Of a stretch of 16,227 bases of DNA, positions 1 through 7,982 are shown in pieces. Numbering within the stretch: the first letter of the stretch is position 1; each line of letters opens with the position of its first letter. This stretch comes from an uncultured Chitinophagaceae bacterium. Lineage in GTDB: Bacteria > Bacteroidota > Bacteroidia > Chitinophagales > Chitinophagaceae. The notes beneath the pieces are model-generated. The model ran no database searches and was not told the DNA's origin. It saw nothing but the letters and a program-made list of their open reading frames with translations. Position numbers and translations under genes: made by a program. Where the stretch lies: NCBI GenBank assembly GCA_946885665.1, contig CAMPGT010000060.1, forward strand, positions 1 to 16,227, read 5' to 3'.

Positions 1-1883
1 CTTAATTTCCAGCCGAGAGAGAATGACGGAAAATAGCCCCAGCGGTTATCTTCGGTGAAGCGTGAAGAACCGTCAGCGCGGAAGCTCACCGTTGCCAGGT
101 ACCTGTCGTCGAATGAATAATTAATACGCCCGAGGTAAGACAGGATCGAATTCTCTTCCACATTACCGTTCACATTCGGGGCGGTGGTGCCGGCGTTGAT
201 CACCCAGTAGGCCGGATCGTTGCCGGGTGTTGTCGACTTTGATCCTGAAATTGTTTCAAAACGATTATTCTCGAAGGTAATACCTGCAAGCGCCGTAAGA
301 TGATGGCTGCCGAAGTCACGATTAAAGTTCAACGTGTTTTGCCAGATGGTGTTCCATGAATTGCTTGCCGAGGAACTGATCATACTTTGGTTCCTGAATT
401 TCAAACGGCCCATATTCAACTCGCTGGGTACCGCGTTAAAAGAGGGAAGAAAAGTATTGCCTGTTGCCGAAGGCCTGTCGAAGCTGAACTGAGCGTTGTA
501 GCTTAACCCTTTGAACAATTTCACATTCGCATAAGCGCTGCCAAAAAGGTTCAGCTTCTTTGTGTAGGCATTGTTCGACTCCAGTAAAAACAATGGGTTG
601 TCAGTATATGCCCATTCAGTTGGAGCATATTTATTATACCGGTAGTTGGCAGCGGTTTCATCCACCCAGGGACTGTACACATAAGAGAAGGGATCGGCAG
701 AAATGATTTGCCAGATGGGTTCGGAGAATCCATCCATATTCCGTTGCTTCGATCCTATCAGGCTCATGTTCGCGCCAAGCGTGATGCGGGATGATAACTT
801 ATATTCTGAGTTCCAGCGTGCAGTGAACCTATTATACATTGTGTTCCTGATAAATCCATTGTCTTCAAGATAGCCGAGACTCAAAATGGATTTCAGTTTA
901 TCATTTCCGCCCTGCACACTCACGTTATAATTTTGTGTAAGACCGGTGCGCGTGGTAACGTCCCACCAGTCGGTATTCACTCCCCTTTGATATAGCCTGG
1001 TGATTCCGTCAGGAAAGGCCAGGCCGTCGTTTTCATACGACTCTTTCAAAAAATTATAGAGCTGCGTATTGTCGCTCGCTTCGGGCACGAATGTGGACGA
1101 CGTTCCTCCCACGTAACCATCAAAACTTACGACAGGTTCGCCGGTAATGCCTTTTTTGGTGGTGATCACGACTACGCCGTTCGAGCCGCGCGATCCGTAA
1201 ATGGCGGTAGCCGATGCGTCTTTCAGCACTTCCAGTCTTTCGATGTCGTTAGGATTGATGTTATTGATGTCGCTCAGAAATTGTCCGTCCACAACATACA
1301 GCGGATCATTATTGTTGATGGTACCAAATCCCCTGATGCGGATCATGGCGCCGCTGCCCGGCTGTCCGCTCGAAGTAGCGGCATACACGCCGGCGAGCTT
1401 GCCTACTAGTGCAGTCTGCAGGTTGGTCACTGCTTCATTCTTAATGTCTTTCGCAGTAAGCGAGGCAATGGAACCCGTAAGGTCGCTTTTTCGTTGTGTG
1501 CCGTAACCCACAACAACCACTTGTTCCATTTCGCGGCTGGTGGCCAGCATGTTCACCTGGAGCACGGAGCGGTTGCCGATGTTGATCTCGTTTTCACCAT
1601 AACCGATCGAACTGAATATCAACGTTGAGTTGGCCGGCGCATTGACGGTGAACTCACCATTGTCATTCGTTTGTGTAACGACATTGCTGCCTTTCACTTT
1701 AACAGATACCCCAGCCAGCGCGGTGTCGGACGACGTTACCCGGCCGGTCACGGCTTGCTGCGCAAAGAGTGGTGAGGAGAAACCAAACAGCAACAGTACA
1801 ATAAACAGAAGGTTGGGCTTGTATTTTTTCGGATGGCATCCGGAAAAATGAAAAGCTTTCCATTTTGGCAAGCAATTTTTCAT
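1..1883 (-). CDS. SusC/RagA-type TonB-dependent outer-membrane receptor, partial (C-terminus beyond left edge)
   Basis: This is the N-terminal ~627 residues of an outer-membrane TonB-dependent transporter of the SusC/RagA class, which imports oligosaccharides with a SusD lipoprotein lid. I read it from an ATG at 1883-1881 with no stop before the window edge; family members are usually about 1000 residues, so roughly the last third is missing. A basic N-terminus is followed by a hydrophobic signal segment ending in LFAQ near residue 42. Residues ~43-115 are a carboxypeptidase-regulatory-like domain (VTGRVTSSDTALAGVSVKVKG). The plug follows, with VVVVGYGTQRKSDLTGSI at ~122-139, GQPGSGAMIRIRGFGTINNN, PLYVVDG and DASATAIYGSRGSNGVVVITTKKG, all SusC hallmarks. 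The gene starts 107 bp after the reductase stop on the same strand. I see no clear terminator between them, so it may be the distal part of the same operon. A susD partner would be expected just outside the left edge. The substrate cannot be read from the sequence. Confidence 0.95.
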   Translation of the reverse strand, partial: MKNCLPKWKAFHFSGCHPKKYKPNLLFIVLLLFGFSSPLFAQQAVTGRVTSSDTALAGVSVKVKGSNVVTQTNDNGEFTVNAPANSTLIFSSIGYGENEINIGNRSVLQVNMLATSREMEQVVVVGYGTQRKSDLTGSIASLTAKDIKNEAVTNLQTALVGKLAGVYAATSSGQPGSGAMIRIRGFGTINNNDPLYVVDGQFLSDINNINPNDIERLEVLKDASATAIYGSRGSNGVVVITTKKGITGEPVVSFDGYVGGTSSTFVPEASDNTQLYNFLKESYENDGLAFPDGITRLYQRGVNTDWWDVTTRTGLTQNYNVSVQGGNDKLKSILSLGYLEDNGFIRNTMYNRFTARWNSEYKLSSRITLGANMSLIGSKQRNMDGFSEPIWQIISADPFSYVYSPWVDETAANYRYNKYAPTEWAYTDNPLFLLESNNAYTKKLNLFGSAYANVKLFKGLSYNAQFSFDRPSATGNTFLPSFNAVPSELNMGRLKFRNQSMISSSASNSWNTIWQNTLNFNRDFGSHHLTALAGITFENNRFETISGSKSTTPGNDPAYWVINAGTTAPNVNGNVEENSILSYLGRINYSFDDRYLATVSFRADGSSRFTEDNRWGYFPSFSLGWKL

Positions 1884-1990
1884 ACAGTGTAGTTTTACGA
1901 TAAAAATATTTGAAGCGTCAATCGTTTGATTAGCGCATTTTGATAAATCAATACCTTTTTTTGTTGTGGGCACGGTTAATTTGTTTTTTA

Positions 1991-3064
1991 TCACGCATCG
2001 AGTACAATATTGCTGCAGGGAACGCAGCTACAGGGAAGGCATTTTCCAACCCCGGGCTGAGCCATTGTTTCGTGCAGGTATTTAATTTCTCCGCTGTTAA
2101 GTTTTGTAAGGCACGTTCCGCAGTCGCCGAAGAGGCATCCCGAGCTGATCTCAATGTCATGGGCCTCAGCGAATTCCAAAATAGAGCGGTAACGATCGTC
2201 CCATACGAGCTTCTTTCCAGAGCGGTTGAATTCGATAGTTATTCCGGATGTTTCATTTTCCCCCTCCGGAACGAGTGGTCCCGAAGGGACAGTGGAAGGA
2301 TCTGCATCGAGATTGAAAGATTCCGTATGAATTGTATCTCTTTCCACGCCAAGCCTTTCCAACCCCTCCGTAACATACTTCATCATTCCAGCCGGTCCGC
2401 ACACATAATACTGCGCATGCAATGCCGGCAACAATTCAACTATCTTCTCCACACTGATAAACCCCTCATAATCGAAATGGCGCCCCTGCTCATCATCATC
2501 CTTAACGCGGTTATAAAAAATGTAAATGCAAGACCCTCGATGAACATCCTTAATGGCTTGCAACTCGTCAAAAAAACTATGCTCCTCTCTTTCATTAACA
2601 CCATAAAACAAATACGCCTCGCGGTTCTTATTCTCCTCAGCCACGGATTTCAGCATACACAACAAAGGCGTGATGCCAATGCCGCCGGCAATCAGCACAA
2701 GCGGTGCATTTTCTCCGGGTGAAATACAAAATTCACCCGAAGGGCCCTTAGCCTCCAGCACATCACCTTCTTTCACTACATCGAACATATACCCCGAGCA
2801 CAGCCCGTTTTTCTCCACTCCGTTAGTGTTCACACACTCCTTCTTCACAGATACACGATAATATTTATCATTAAACGTGTCCGAAAAACTGTAATACCTG
2901 AACACCGGAATATCAATGCCGGGTATGTGCAATCTGAACAACAAATGCTGCCCGGGCTTGAATTTCTTCAGCTCCTGTCCATCTGCCGGTGCCAGGTAAA
3001 GGGAAATAACGTTCCTGCTCTCGGGTAATTTCTTAATTACCTCGAAGCGTTCATACAATGCCAT
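1991..3064 (-). CDS. FAD/2Fe-2S NAD(P)H oxidoreductase, likely electron-transfer partner of the diiron protein
   Basis: A 357-residue flavin reductase that moves electrons from NAD(P)H through flavin to a plant-type 2Fe-2S cluster, as in the reductases of bacterial oxygenases (PaaE, VanB, flavohemoglobin reductase domain). From the ATG at 3064, the flavin-binding RYYSFSD lies at ~56-62, YRVSVKKE at ~69-76, the nicotinamide-binding GGIGITP at ~127-133, and a CGP motif at about residue 200. The C-terminal ferredoxin domain has C310-x4-C315-x2-C318 and a fourth ligand, probably C345. An in-frame TTG three codons upstream could extend the ORF, but the ATG is the more ordinary start and leaves 12 bp after the diiron gene's TAA. 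That tight spacing suggests co-translation with the diiron gene and makes it the natural electron donor (inference). The C-terminal tail has four cysteines close together (C342, C345, C347, C350), more than a single cluster needs. Family assignment is secure; the partner is inferred from context. Confidence 0.92.
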   Translation of the reverse strand: MALYERFEVIKKLPESRNVISLYLAPADGQELKKFKPGQHLLFRLHIPGIDIPVFRYYSFSDTFNDKYYRVSVKKECVNTNGVEKNGLCSGYMFDVVKEGDVLEAKGPSGEFCISPGENAPLVLIAGGIGITPLLCMLKSVAEENKNREAYLFYGVNEREEHSFFDELQAIKDVHRGSCIYIFYNRVKDDDEQGRHFDYEGFISVEKIVELLPALHAQYYVCGPAGMMKYVTEGLERLGVERDTIHTESFNLDADPSTVPSGPLVPEGENETSGITIEFNRSGKKLVWDDRYRSILEFAEAHDIEISSGCLFGDCGTCLTKLNSGEIKYLHETMAQPGVGKCLPCSCVPCSNIVLDA

Positions 3065-3076
3065 AACTATCAAATC

Positions 3077-4507
3077 TTAATCTGCTGCAACCGTTTTTCT
3101 GTCGGGTCGTGTGTCGCGGTAACTTACGTCGTACGCGAGTACTTCGGGATCGGGTTCGATACCCCAATGGTCGCATGCTTTTTTATAAACTTCCGGCCAC
3201 CAGTTGGCGTGCTCTGTCAGTCCTTCCTCCTGGAATTTATCATAAGAATCCTGCAATGCCCTGCTCCATGCTTTGTTCCCGTACTCCATCGTTTCCTGCT
3301 GTCCGCCGAGCTCGGGAACGATCCAATCCCTGCCTATCTTTGCATGCAGCACTTCATCCGCCCAATCGAAATCCTGAATCAATTCCGTGAGCCTGTTGGC
3401 AGTTGCGACGGCTACATCCCATTCATACTGCTTGCCCGTTTTCGCCGGCATTAATCCCTGTTCAATGAAATAAAGAATGCAATGGCGCTCTTTTCTCGTC
3501 ATCCTGGTATTCAGTAAAAACGACCAGGTGAGGTTAAACGGAATGGTTTTCCAGTCAATATCAAGCGACGTAAATCCTACCTCGCCCATCATCGCATGGC
3601 GTGCCTCGTCCCATATCTGCCTGATCATGTCTTTATAATATCCCCAGGGTTTATCTTTCATGTCGTACACAATGCTCGACATCACCTCGGGTACGTCTAT
3701 TTCCCTCATGCGCTTAAAATATAGCATGAGCGTTTTCGGTAGTGGCTTAAATCTTTCATCCAATAAAAAAGTTTCTGCGTTCACGCGCATGTTAAACACA
3801 TCTTTAAACCGTTCGTCGCGCTTCGGCGCATAGTCGTACTCAAAAGGCTGCAGTGAAAACATTCTCCTGGGCGTCGTGCCAACAGGTTCTTTTGTTCCAT
3901 CAAGATCTCCCATCGCATCCAGGCAATTCTGCAGCAACTGCTGCCATTCTTTTAATTGCTCTTTGTGCGGCTCATCCACCAATACCTCGACAGCCTTGCT
4001 GCCGTACTCTTCTATCTCCTTCATCTCCATAAGCGCCATCCTGCATACACGGAATGTTGGATGATCGAAAAGCTTATTGCTCTCGGCGATATGTTTTTCA
4101 AGGCCACGGACCAACGCCGGGATTACCGTACCATACATCCCTAACACGAGACTCTCCGTGGTGGGCGCATTCTGCACTTCGTCCAGCAAGGTATCGAGCG
4201 CGTCATGTGGCGCCTTATCCATGCCATAAGGCGGCTGGCGCATTTCACGCACCCTTGCAAAAAAAGCTTCAGTGTGTTCAGCCATGTAATGTGCATGCAA
4301 CGAAAAAGCCATTTTCAATTCATAAACAGGCATTGCGTTGATGCGGCTGGTAAAGATCAAACTCATCCTCTTCGCTGTCCAGTGATAGCGCTTCAACCGC
4401 GTTACACATTCGGCCACCGTTAAACCCTTACTGATCGCGTCCTTCATCGAGTGCAATCCTACCAGTTCCGGCAAACCTTTGTAACCAGAATAATTTTCTG
4501 CAAGCAT
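3077..4507 (-). CDS. Ferritin-like putative diiron oxygenase of unknown family
   Basis: I cannot name this 476-residue soluble protein. It has no signal peptide and is mostly predicted helix. The C-terminal half carries the spaced acidic and histidine residues of a four-helix ferritin-like diiron site: a Glu in the REIDVPE helix (E269 or E274), E301-A-R-H304 (EARHAMMGE), a Glu in the next helix (E340 or E349), and E385-V-L-H388 (DEVLHAKIG). The N-terminal half also has Glu/His-rich helices (YELKMAFSLHAHYMAEH at ~62-78, MKEIEEYG at ~162-169) but no complete pair of ExxH motifs that I can see, so it may be a degenerate second ferritin-like domain. The DEVLHAKIG motif recalls DUF455/MiaE-type ferritin-like proteins. 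The reductase gene follows after 12 bp, the arrangement expected for an oxygenase and its electron donor. Role inferred from context: O2-dependent hydroxylation, possibly O-demethylation of a methylated sugar. It could instead be an oxidase or a metal-storage protein, although the dedicated reductase argues against storage. Confidence 0.8.
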   Translation of the reverse strand: MLAENYSGYKGLPELVGLHSMKDAISKGLTVAECVTRLKRYHWTAKRMSLIFTSRINAMPVYELKMAFSLHAHYMAEHTEAFFARVREMRQPPYGMDKAPHDALDTLLDEVQNAPTTESLVLGMYGTVIPALVRGLEKHIAESNKLFDHPTFRVCRMALMEMKEIEEYGSKAVEVLVDEPHKEQLKEWQQLLQNCLDAMGDLDGTKEPVGTTPRRMFSLQPFEYDYAPKRDERFKDVFNMRVNAETFLLDERFKPLPKTLMLYFKRMREIDVPEVMSSIVYDMKDKPWGYYKDMIRQIWDEARHAMMGEVGFTSLDIDWKTIPFNLTWSFLLNTRMTRKERHCILYFIEQGLMPAKTGKQYEWDVAVATANRLTELIQDFDWADEVLHAKIGRDWIVPELGGQQETMEYGNKAWSRALQDSYDKFQEEGLTEHANWWPEVYKKACDHWGIEPDPEVLAYDVSYRDTRPDRKTVAAD

Positions 4508-4534
4508 AAAAACAAATTTTCTTTAATGATCGGA

Positions 4535-5332
4535 TTATAAACTACCGAAGAATTTTAGTGAGGCGCGCACATGTTCTATCCAGTACGGCCATTCATGTAC
4601 ACCGTCAAATTCTTCATATATGTGTTGAATATTCTCGTTCTCCAGTTGTTGATGCAACAACCTGTTCTGTTCTATGAGCAGATCGTCTTTGCCACAATCG
4701 AAACGCAGCCGAGGCAAGTACGAAATATTTTTCTTTATGGTTTCAAAAACATCTTCTTCTGTTTTATCAGCCTGCGCATAATTTGCAAGATCCTCCTCAG
4801 CAAACAACTTCATTTGCTCCAGGTTGGTTATCGACGAATGTGCAGAGATGCCGGCAAAGCGATTACCGTATTTCGCACCGAGCTTCATCGCTCCAAAACC
4901 GCCCATCGACAATCCACCAATAAATTGCCTGCTGTTTTCGCCGGCTCCTGTTATCGTTTCTTTCAACACGGCAACAACATCCTCAACGATCCATTTTTCA
5001 TAATCGGCACCGCCATGAGGCACATAACCGGAACCATCGCCCCATAGTCCGTCGGAAGGCATCGCAATGATCATCGGCGGAATTTCTTCGTTGCTGATCA
5101 TTTCCATTGCGGTTAGGTGAACCCGGCCGCTGAGTGCCCAGCTCCAGGCGCTTCCGTACACGCCGTGCAGCAATATCGCGATGGGCAGCGATTGACCGGC
5201 AGTTACTCCGGGTGGTACAAACACGCAAATGTCGCCACGCCTGCCAAGCTGTTTCGATTTCACCGTAATGAACCGGAGGTTAGCCGATTCAAATTCGGGA
5301 GTGGATATTTCTACGGTTCTAAAATTCGACAT
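4535..5332 (-). CDS. Esterase-D-type serine hydrolase, candidate S-formylthiol hydrolase
   Basis: A 265-residue cytoplasmic alpha/beta hydrolase of the putative-esterase/esterase D family, which includes S-formylglutathione hydrolase (FrmB/FghA) and tributyrin esterases. The oxyanion-region motif LLHGVYGS is at ~54-61, the nucleophile elbow GGLSMGG places the catalytic serine at S142, the acid is probably D217 (CGKDD), and the histidine is H246 (DGVHEWPYW). The catalytic triad is intact and I see no signal peptide. The gene starts 15 bp after the alcohol dehydrogenase stop and ends 27 bp before the diiron gene. Pairing with a class III-like dehydrogenase is the classical context for hydrolysis of S-formyl-thiol to formate, the second step of formaldehyde detoxification. 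Another possibility is a carbohydrate deacetylase or acyl esterase acting on the incoming sugar. The fold is certain; the substrate is inferred from the neighbours. Confidence 0.88.
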   Translation of the reverse strand: MSNFRTVEISTPEFESANLRFITVKSKQLGRRGDICVFVPPGVTAGQSLPIAILLHGVYGSAWSWALSGRVHLTAMEMISNEEIPPMIIAMPSDGLWGDGSGYVPHGGADYEKWIVEDVVAVLKETITGAGENSRQFIGGLSMGGFGAMKLGAKYGNRFAGISAHSSITNLEQMKLFAEEDLANYAQADKTEEDVFETIKKNISYLPRLRFDCGKDDLLIEQNRLLHQQLENENIQHIYEEFDGVHEWPYWIEHVRASLKFFGSL

Positions 5333-5347
5333 GTTTGCTGTTCTGCT

Positions 5348-6466
5348 TTAATCAAATACGATTACTCCTTTTGCATTCCTGCCTTTCAACATGTCGTCAA
5401 AGGCCTTGTCCAACTGATCAATATTATATTGCCTGGTAATCATTTCTTCCAGCAACAGTTTCCCTCCGTCGTACAGGTCTATAATTTTCGGAAAATCTAT
5501 TTGCGGCCTGCATTTTCCATAGAGCGGATTGATGTAGGTTTTATCCCATTCAAAAAGGTTCATGTCGATGGTAATTTCCTGCTCGATGCCGCTTACCTGC
5601 ACTGCGGTGCCGCCGTTTCTTACCATCGCCAGCGGAGCTGCGCCCAATTCAGGGATGGCAGTACATTCAAACGAATAATCTGCGCCTCTTCCTCCGGTCA
5701 GTTGTTTCACCTCCAACGCAGCGCTCGTCAATCCTTTATCATTTTTATTTGCAGTGATCGTGTGCGTGGCGCCAAATTCTTTTGCCATATCGAGGCGCTG
5801 CGTGTTTATGTCCACCGCAATTATTCTGGCCGCCCCGGAAATTTTCGCTCCCTGTATAACGTTCAATCCAACGCCGCCCGTTCCCAACACTACTACAGAA
5901 GATCCTGCTTTCACCTTCGCCGCATTGACCACCGAACCGTAACCAGTCATCACTCCGCAACCAATAATGCTTGCCGCAGGGAATGACATCTTCGCAGAAT
6001 GATTTTTCACCACCGCAGAAGATTTCACCAATGCATACTCAGCGATAGTTCCCAGGTTGAAAGAACGTTCGATGGGCCGGCCATTCCATTTTGTACCCTC
6101 AAGATGCGCATGACCCGGAGAATATCCGTTCGCGCCTGCCACAACCGGCGACTGGTTTTCGCAGATATTCTGGTTCCCTTCAAGGCACTGGAAACAATAA
6201 CCGCAAGGCGTCGCCCAATTCAATATTACCCGGTCGCCTACCTCAATGCCGCTAACATCGGCCCCTTTCTTCGTCACAATCCCGGCGCCTTCATGGCCGA
6301 TCACCAATGGCTTTCCCCATTTCAGCGAGTCGTGATCGGTGTGGCAAAGCCCCGCCGCTTTAATCTTCACCAAAACTTCATCAGCAGCCGGTTCGCCAAG
6401 TTCGACGCGGTCTATCAAAAAATTTCCTTTGCCATCAGCTATTGCTGCTTTACATGTGACAGGCAT
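5348..6466 (-). CDS. Zinc-dependent alcohol dehydrogenase, class III-like (candidate thiol-dependent formaldehyde dehydrogenase)
   Basis: A 372-residue medium-chain zinc alcohol dehydrogenase. Catalytic zinc ligands are C41 (GLCHTDHDS), H58-E59 (IGHEGAGIV) and C170 (IIGCGVMTGYG). The structural zinc site is C88, C91, C94 and C102. The Rossmann motif GTGGVG is at 195-200, with D219 (IIAVDIN) placed to bind the adenosine ribose, which points to NAD rather than NADP. The CGVMTGYGSVVNAAKVKAGS stretch and the overall layout match the class III/FrmA and mycothiol-dependent formaldehyde dehydrogenase branch. These oxidise S-hydroxymethyl-thiol adducts of formaldehyde, although simple primary alcohols are also possible. 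The esterase gene follows after 15 bp, the usual partner for the next step. Bacteroidota generally lack glutathione and mycothiol, so a bacillithiol adduct, or free formaldehyde or alcohol, would be the likely substrate (inference). The sugar permease gene lies 88 bp upstream on the same strand. Confidence 0.93.
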   Translation of the reverse strand: MPVTCKAAIADGKGNFLIDRVELGEPAADEVLVKIKAAGLCHTDHDSLKWGKPLVIGHEGAGIVTKKGADVSGIEVGDRVILNWATPCGYCFQCLEGNQNICENQSPVVAGANGYSPGHAHLEGTKWNGRPIERSFNLGTIAEYALVKSSAVVKNHSAKMSFPAASIIGCGVMTGYGSVVNAAKVKAGSSVVVLGTGGVGLNVIQGAKISGAARIIAVDINTQRLDMAKEFGATHTITANKNDKGLTSAALEVKQLTGGRGADYSFECTAIPELGAAPLAMVRNGGTAVQVSGIEQEITIDMNLFEWDKTYINPLYGKCRPQIDFPKIIDLYDGGKLLLEEMITRQYNIDQLDKAFDDMLKGRNAKGVIVFD

Positions 6467-6554
6467 TCGCGATTAAATTGACGGTTCAAATTTCATTATT
6501 CCACACCTTCCATTCTTACCCCATATTGATAATTGACTACCCTATTTTGTTTGA

Positions 6555-7862
6555 TCAGGGAATGGGAGTGCCCGCCACAGGCACTTCTTCGAGTGCAAGT
6601 GGACCGTTCCCTTCCGCAGGAAATCCTTCTTTTGCCGAATTCACTTTGTAAAATTTCCAGGCAAACAGAAAAATCACTGCATAACAAATGAGGGGAAGAT
6701 AATACGACGCCGCAATATCGTGGTTGGCAATAAGACCCATCAACGGCGGAAATACCGCACCGCCCACAACGCCCATCACGATGTATGATGAGGCCTGTTG
6801 CGTATGATCGCCAAGGTCCTTTAGGCCGAGGCTGAATATCGTAGGGAACATGATGCTGAGGAAAAAGTTGAGCATGATGAGCGCAATGAACGAGGGCCAT
6901 CCAAGGCGTTGCGTAATAATAATACAGAGAACGGCGTTGGCGATTGCATAGATGGCCAGCAATTTATTGGGCGCAATAAAGCGCATGAGGTAAGTACTCA
7001 CGAACCGGCCGATCATCAATAGAAACATGCTGAACGAAAAATAATACGCCGCTCTTTCGTCGGTAAGGCCCGGTACATTTTCAATACCGTAATTGATGAA
7101 GTAGGCCCACGTGCCGCCTTGAGCGGCCACGTTGAAAAATTGTGCGGCGATGGCCCATTTAAAATGGCGGTGCTGAAATAGTTTTTTTGGCTTTGCCCCT
7201 TCGTTTCCAACAACATGCAATTTGGGCGTTTGTGCCGCGTGCGGATCCTTCAACGCCGGCACCTTAACAAAAGAAAATACCACCGCAATGGCGGCGATAA
7301 CAATGCCGATCACCAGGTACAGCGACTGAACCGAATGGAGCACATTCTCTTCATCCTGGCCCGAACGAAGCAGGAAATAACCGCCGAGTAATGGTCCCAC
7401 CACTGCTCCCAATCCATTAAACGACTGCGAAAAGTTCAGGCGCTGGTCGCTGGTGCGCTGGTCGCCGAGCGCCGCAACAAAAGGATGGGCAACGGTTTCA
7501 AGACTCGCAAGTCCGCAGGCCAGAACAAACAATGCAATGGTGAAAAATGGAAAGGAAGCGGCATTAGCGGCTGGAACGAATAACATGGCTCCGGCGGCGT
7601 ACAGGCTGAGACCCAGCAACACACCTTTCTTATAGCCATATTTCTTCATGAACAGGCCGGCAGGGATTCCCATCACGAAATATGCCCCGAACATCGCTGC
7701 CTGCACGAAAGACGACTGCGACTTGGAAACATGCAGCACATTCTGGAAATGGCGGTTCAGCACGTCTCCCATAGTAATGGCAACGCCCCAAAGAAGAAAT
7801 AAAGTGGTTACAAATGCTAAAATGACAATAAATCGTTTTTCGGTAAATTTCGGACTGCTCAC
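6555..7862 (-). CDS. FucP-family MFS sugar:proton symporter
   Basis: A 435-residue inner-membrane transporter with about 12 hydrophobic segments, belonging to the L-fucose:H+ symporter (FucP) branch of the major facilitator superfamily. The N-terminal signature includes LLWGVAITMGDVLNRHFQ, SQSSFVQAAMFGAYF, PAGLFMKKYGYKKGVLLGL and LFVPAA. Two acidic residues important in E. coli FucP appear conserved: D33 (GDVLN, FucP D46) and E122 (SLETVAHPF, FucP E135). The start is a GTG at 7862-7860: an in-frame stop lies a few codons upstream, no upstream ATG is in frame, and the resulting N-terminus (SSPKFTEKRF) fits the family. It is the first gene of the minus-strand operon and is divergent from the AraC gene. 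It probably imports a monosaccharide such as a deoxy- or methylated hexose; the exact sugar is unknown. Confidence 0.93.
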   Translation of the reverse strand: MSSPKFTEKRFIVILAFVTTLFLLWGVAITMGDVLNRHFQNVLHVSKSQSSFVQAAMFGAYFVMGIPAGLFMKKYGYKKGVLLGLSLYAAGAMLFVPAANAASFPFFTIALFVLACGLASLETVAHPFVAALGDQRTSDQRLNFSQSFNGLGAVVGPLLGGYFLLRSGQDEENVLHSVQSLYLVIGIVIAAIAVVFSFVKVPALKDPHAAQTPKLHVVGNEGAKPKKLFQHRHFKWAIAAQFFNVAAQGGTWAYFINYGIENVPGLTDERAAYYFSFSMFLLMIGRFVSTYLMRFIAPNKLLAIYAIANAVLCIIITQRLGWPSFIALIMLNFFLSIMFPTIFSLGLKDLGDHTQQASSYIVMGVVGGAVFPPLMGLIANHDIAASYYLPLICYAVIFLFAWKFYKVNSAKEGFPAEGNGPLALEEVPVAGTPIP

Positions 7863-7880
7863 GGAGTTTGTTTTAGCTCA

Positions 7881-7910
7881 CAAATTTATCTTGTACACAT
7901 TTGAACGGAA
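7881..7910 (-). promoter_or_regulatory. Bacteroidota-type promoter for the permease operon
   Basis: On the minus strand, TAAATTTG (7888-7881) matches the Bacteroidota -7 consensus TAnnTTTG exactly. A TTC (7910-7908), close to the -33 TTG, sits 19 bp upstream of it. This would start transcription roughly 10-15 nt before the GTG start of the MFS gene. It lies in the 120-bp intergenic region shared with the divergent AraC gene, whose product is the obvious candidate regulator. I did not find an equally good promoter for the AraC gene in the other direction. Confidence 0.6.
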
Positions 7911-7982
7911 TTGCTAAAATTAGCCAAATACTACACTATTTTGTATTTTATCGCTTAAATTGCCTGAAAAGAAGGACTTTTC

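Noticed and set aside
1940..2722. 260-codon open frame on the + strand
   Set aside because: It lies antisense to the reductase, whose flavin, NAD and 2Fe-2S motifs are unmistakable; the + frame has no recognisable domain.
3065..3073. TTG start three codons upstream of the reductase ATG
   Set aside because: The ATG at 3064 is a conventional start and nothing favours the TTG.
5117..5986. 289-codon open frame on the + strand
   Set aside because: It spans the esterase and dehydrogenase genes in antisense and its translation is low-quality, without domain motifs.
6467..6554. Possible internal promoter (GAAATTTG) before the alcohol dehydrogenase
   Set aside because: It misses the first base of the consensus and no -33 element sits at the right distance.
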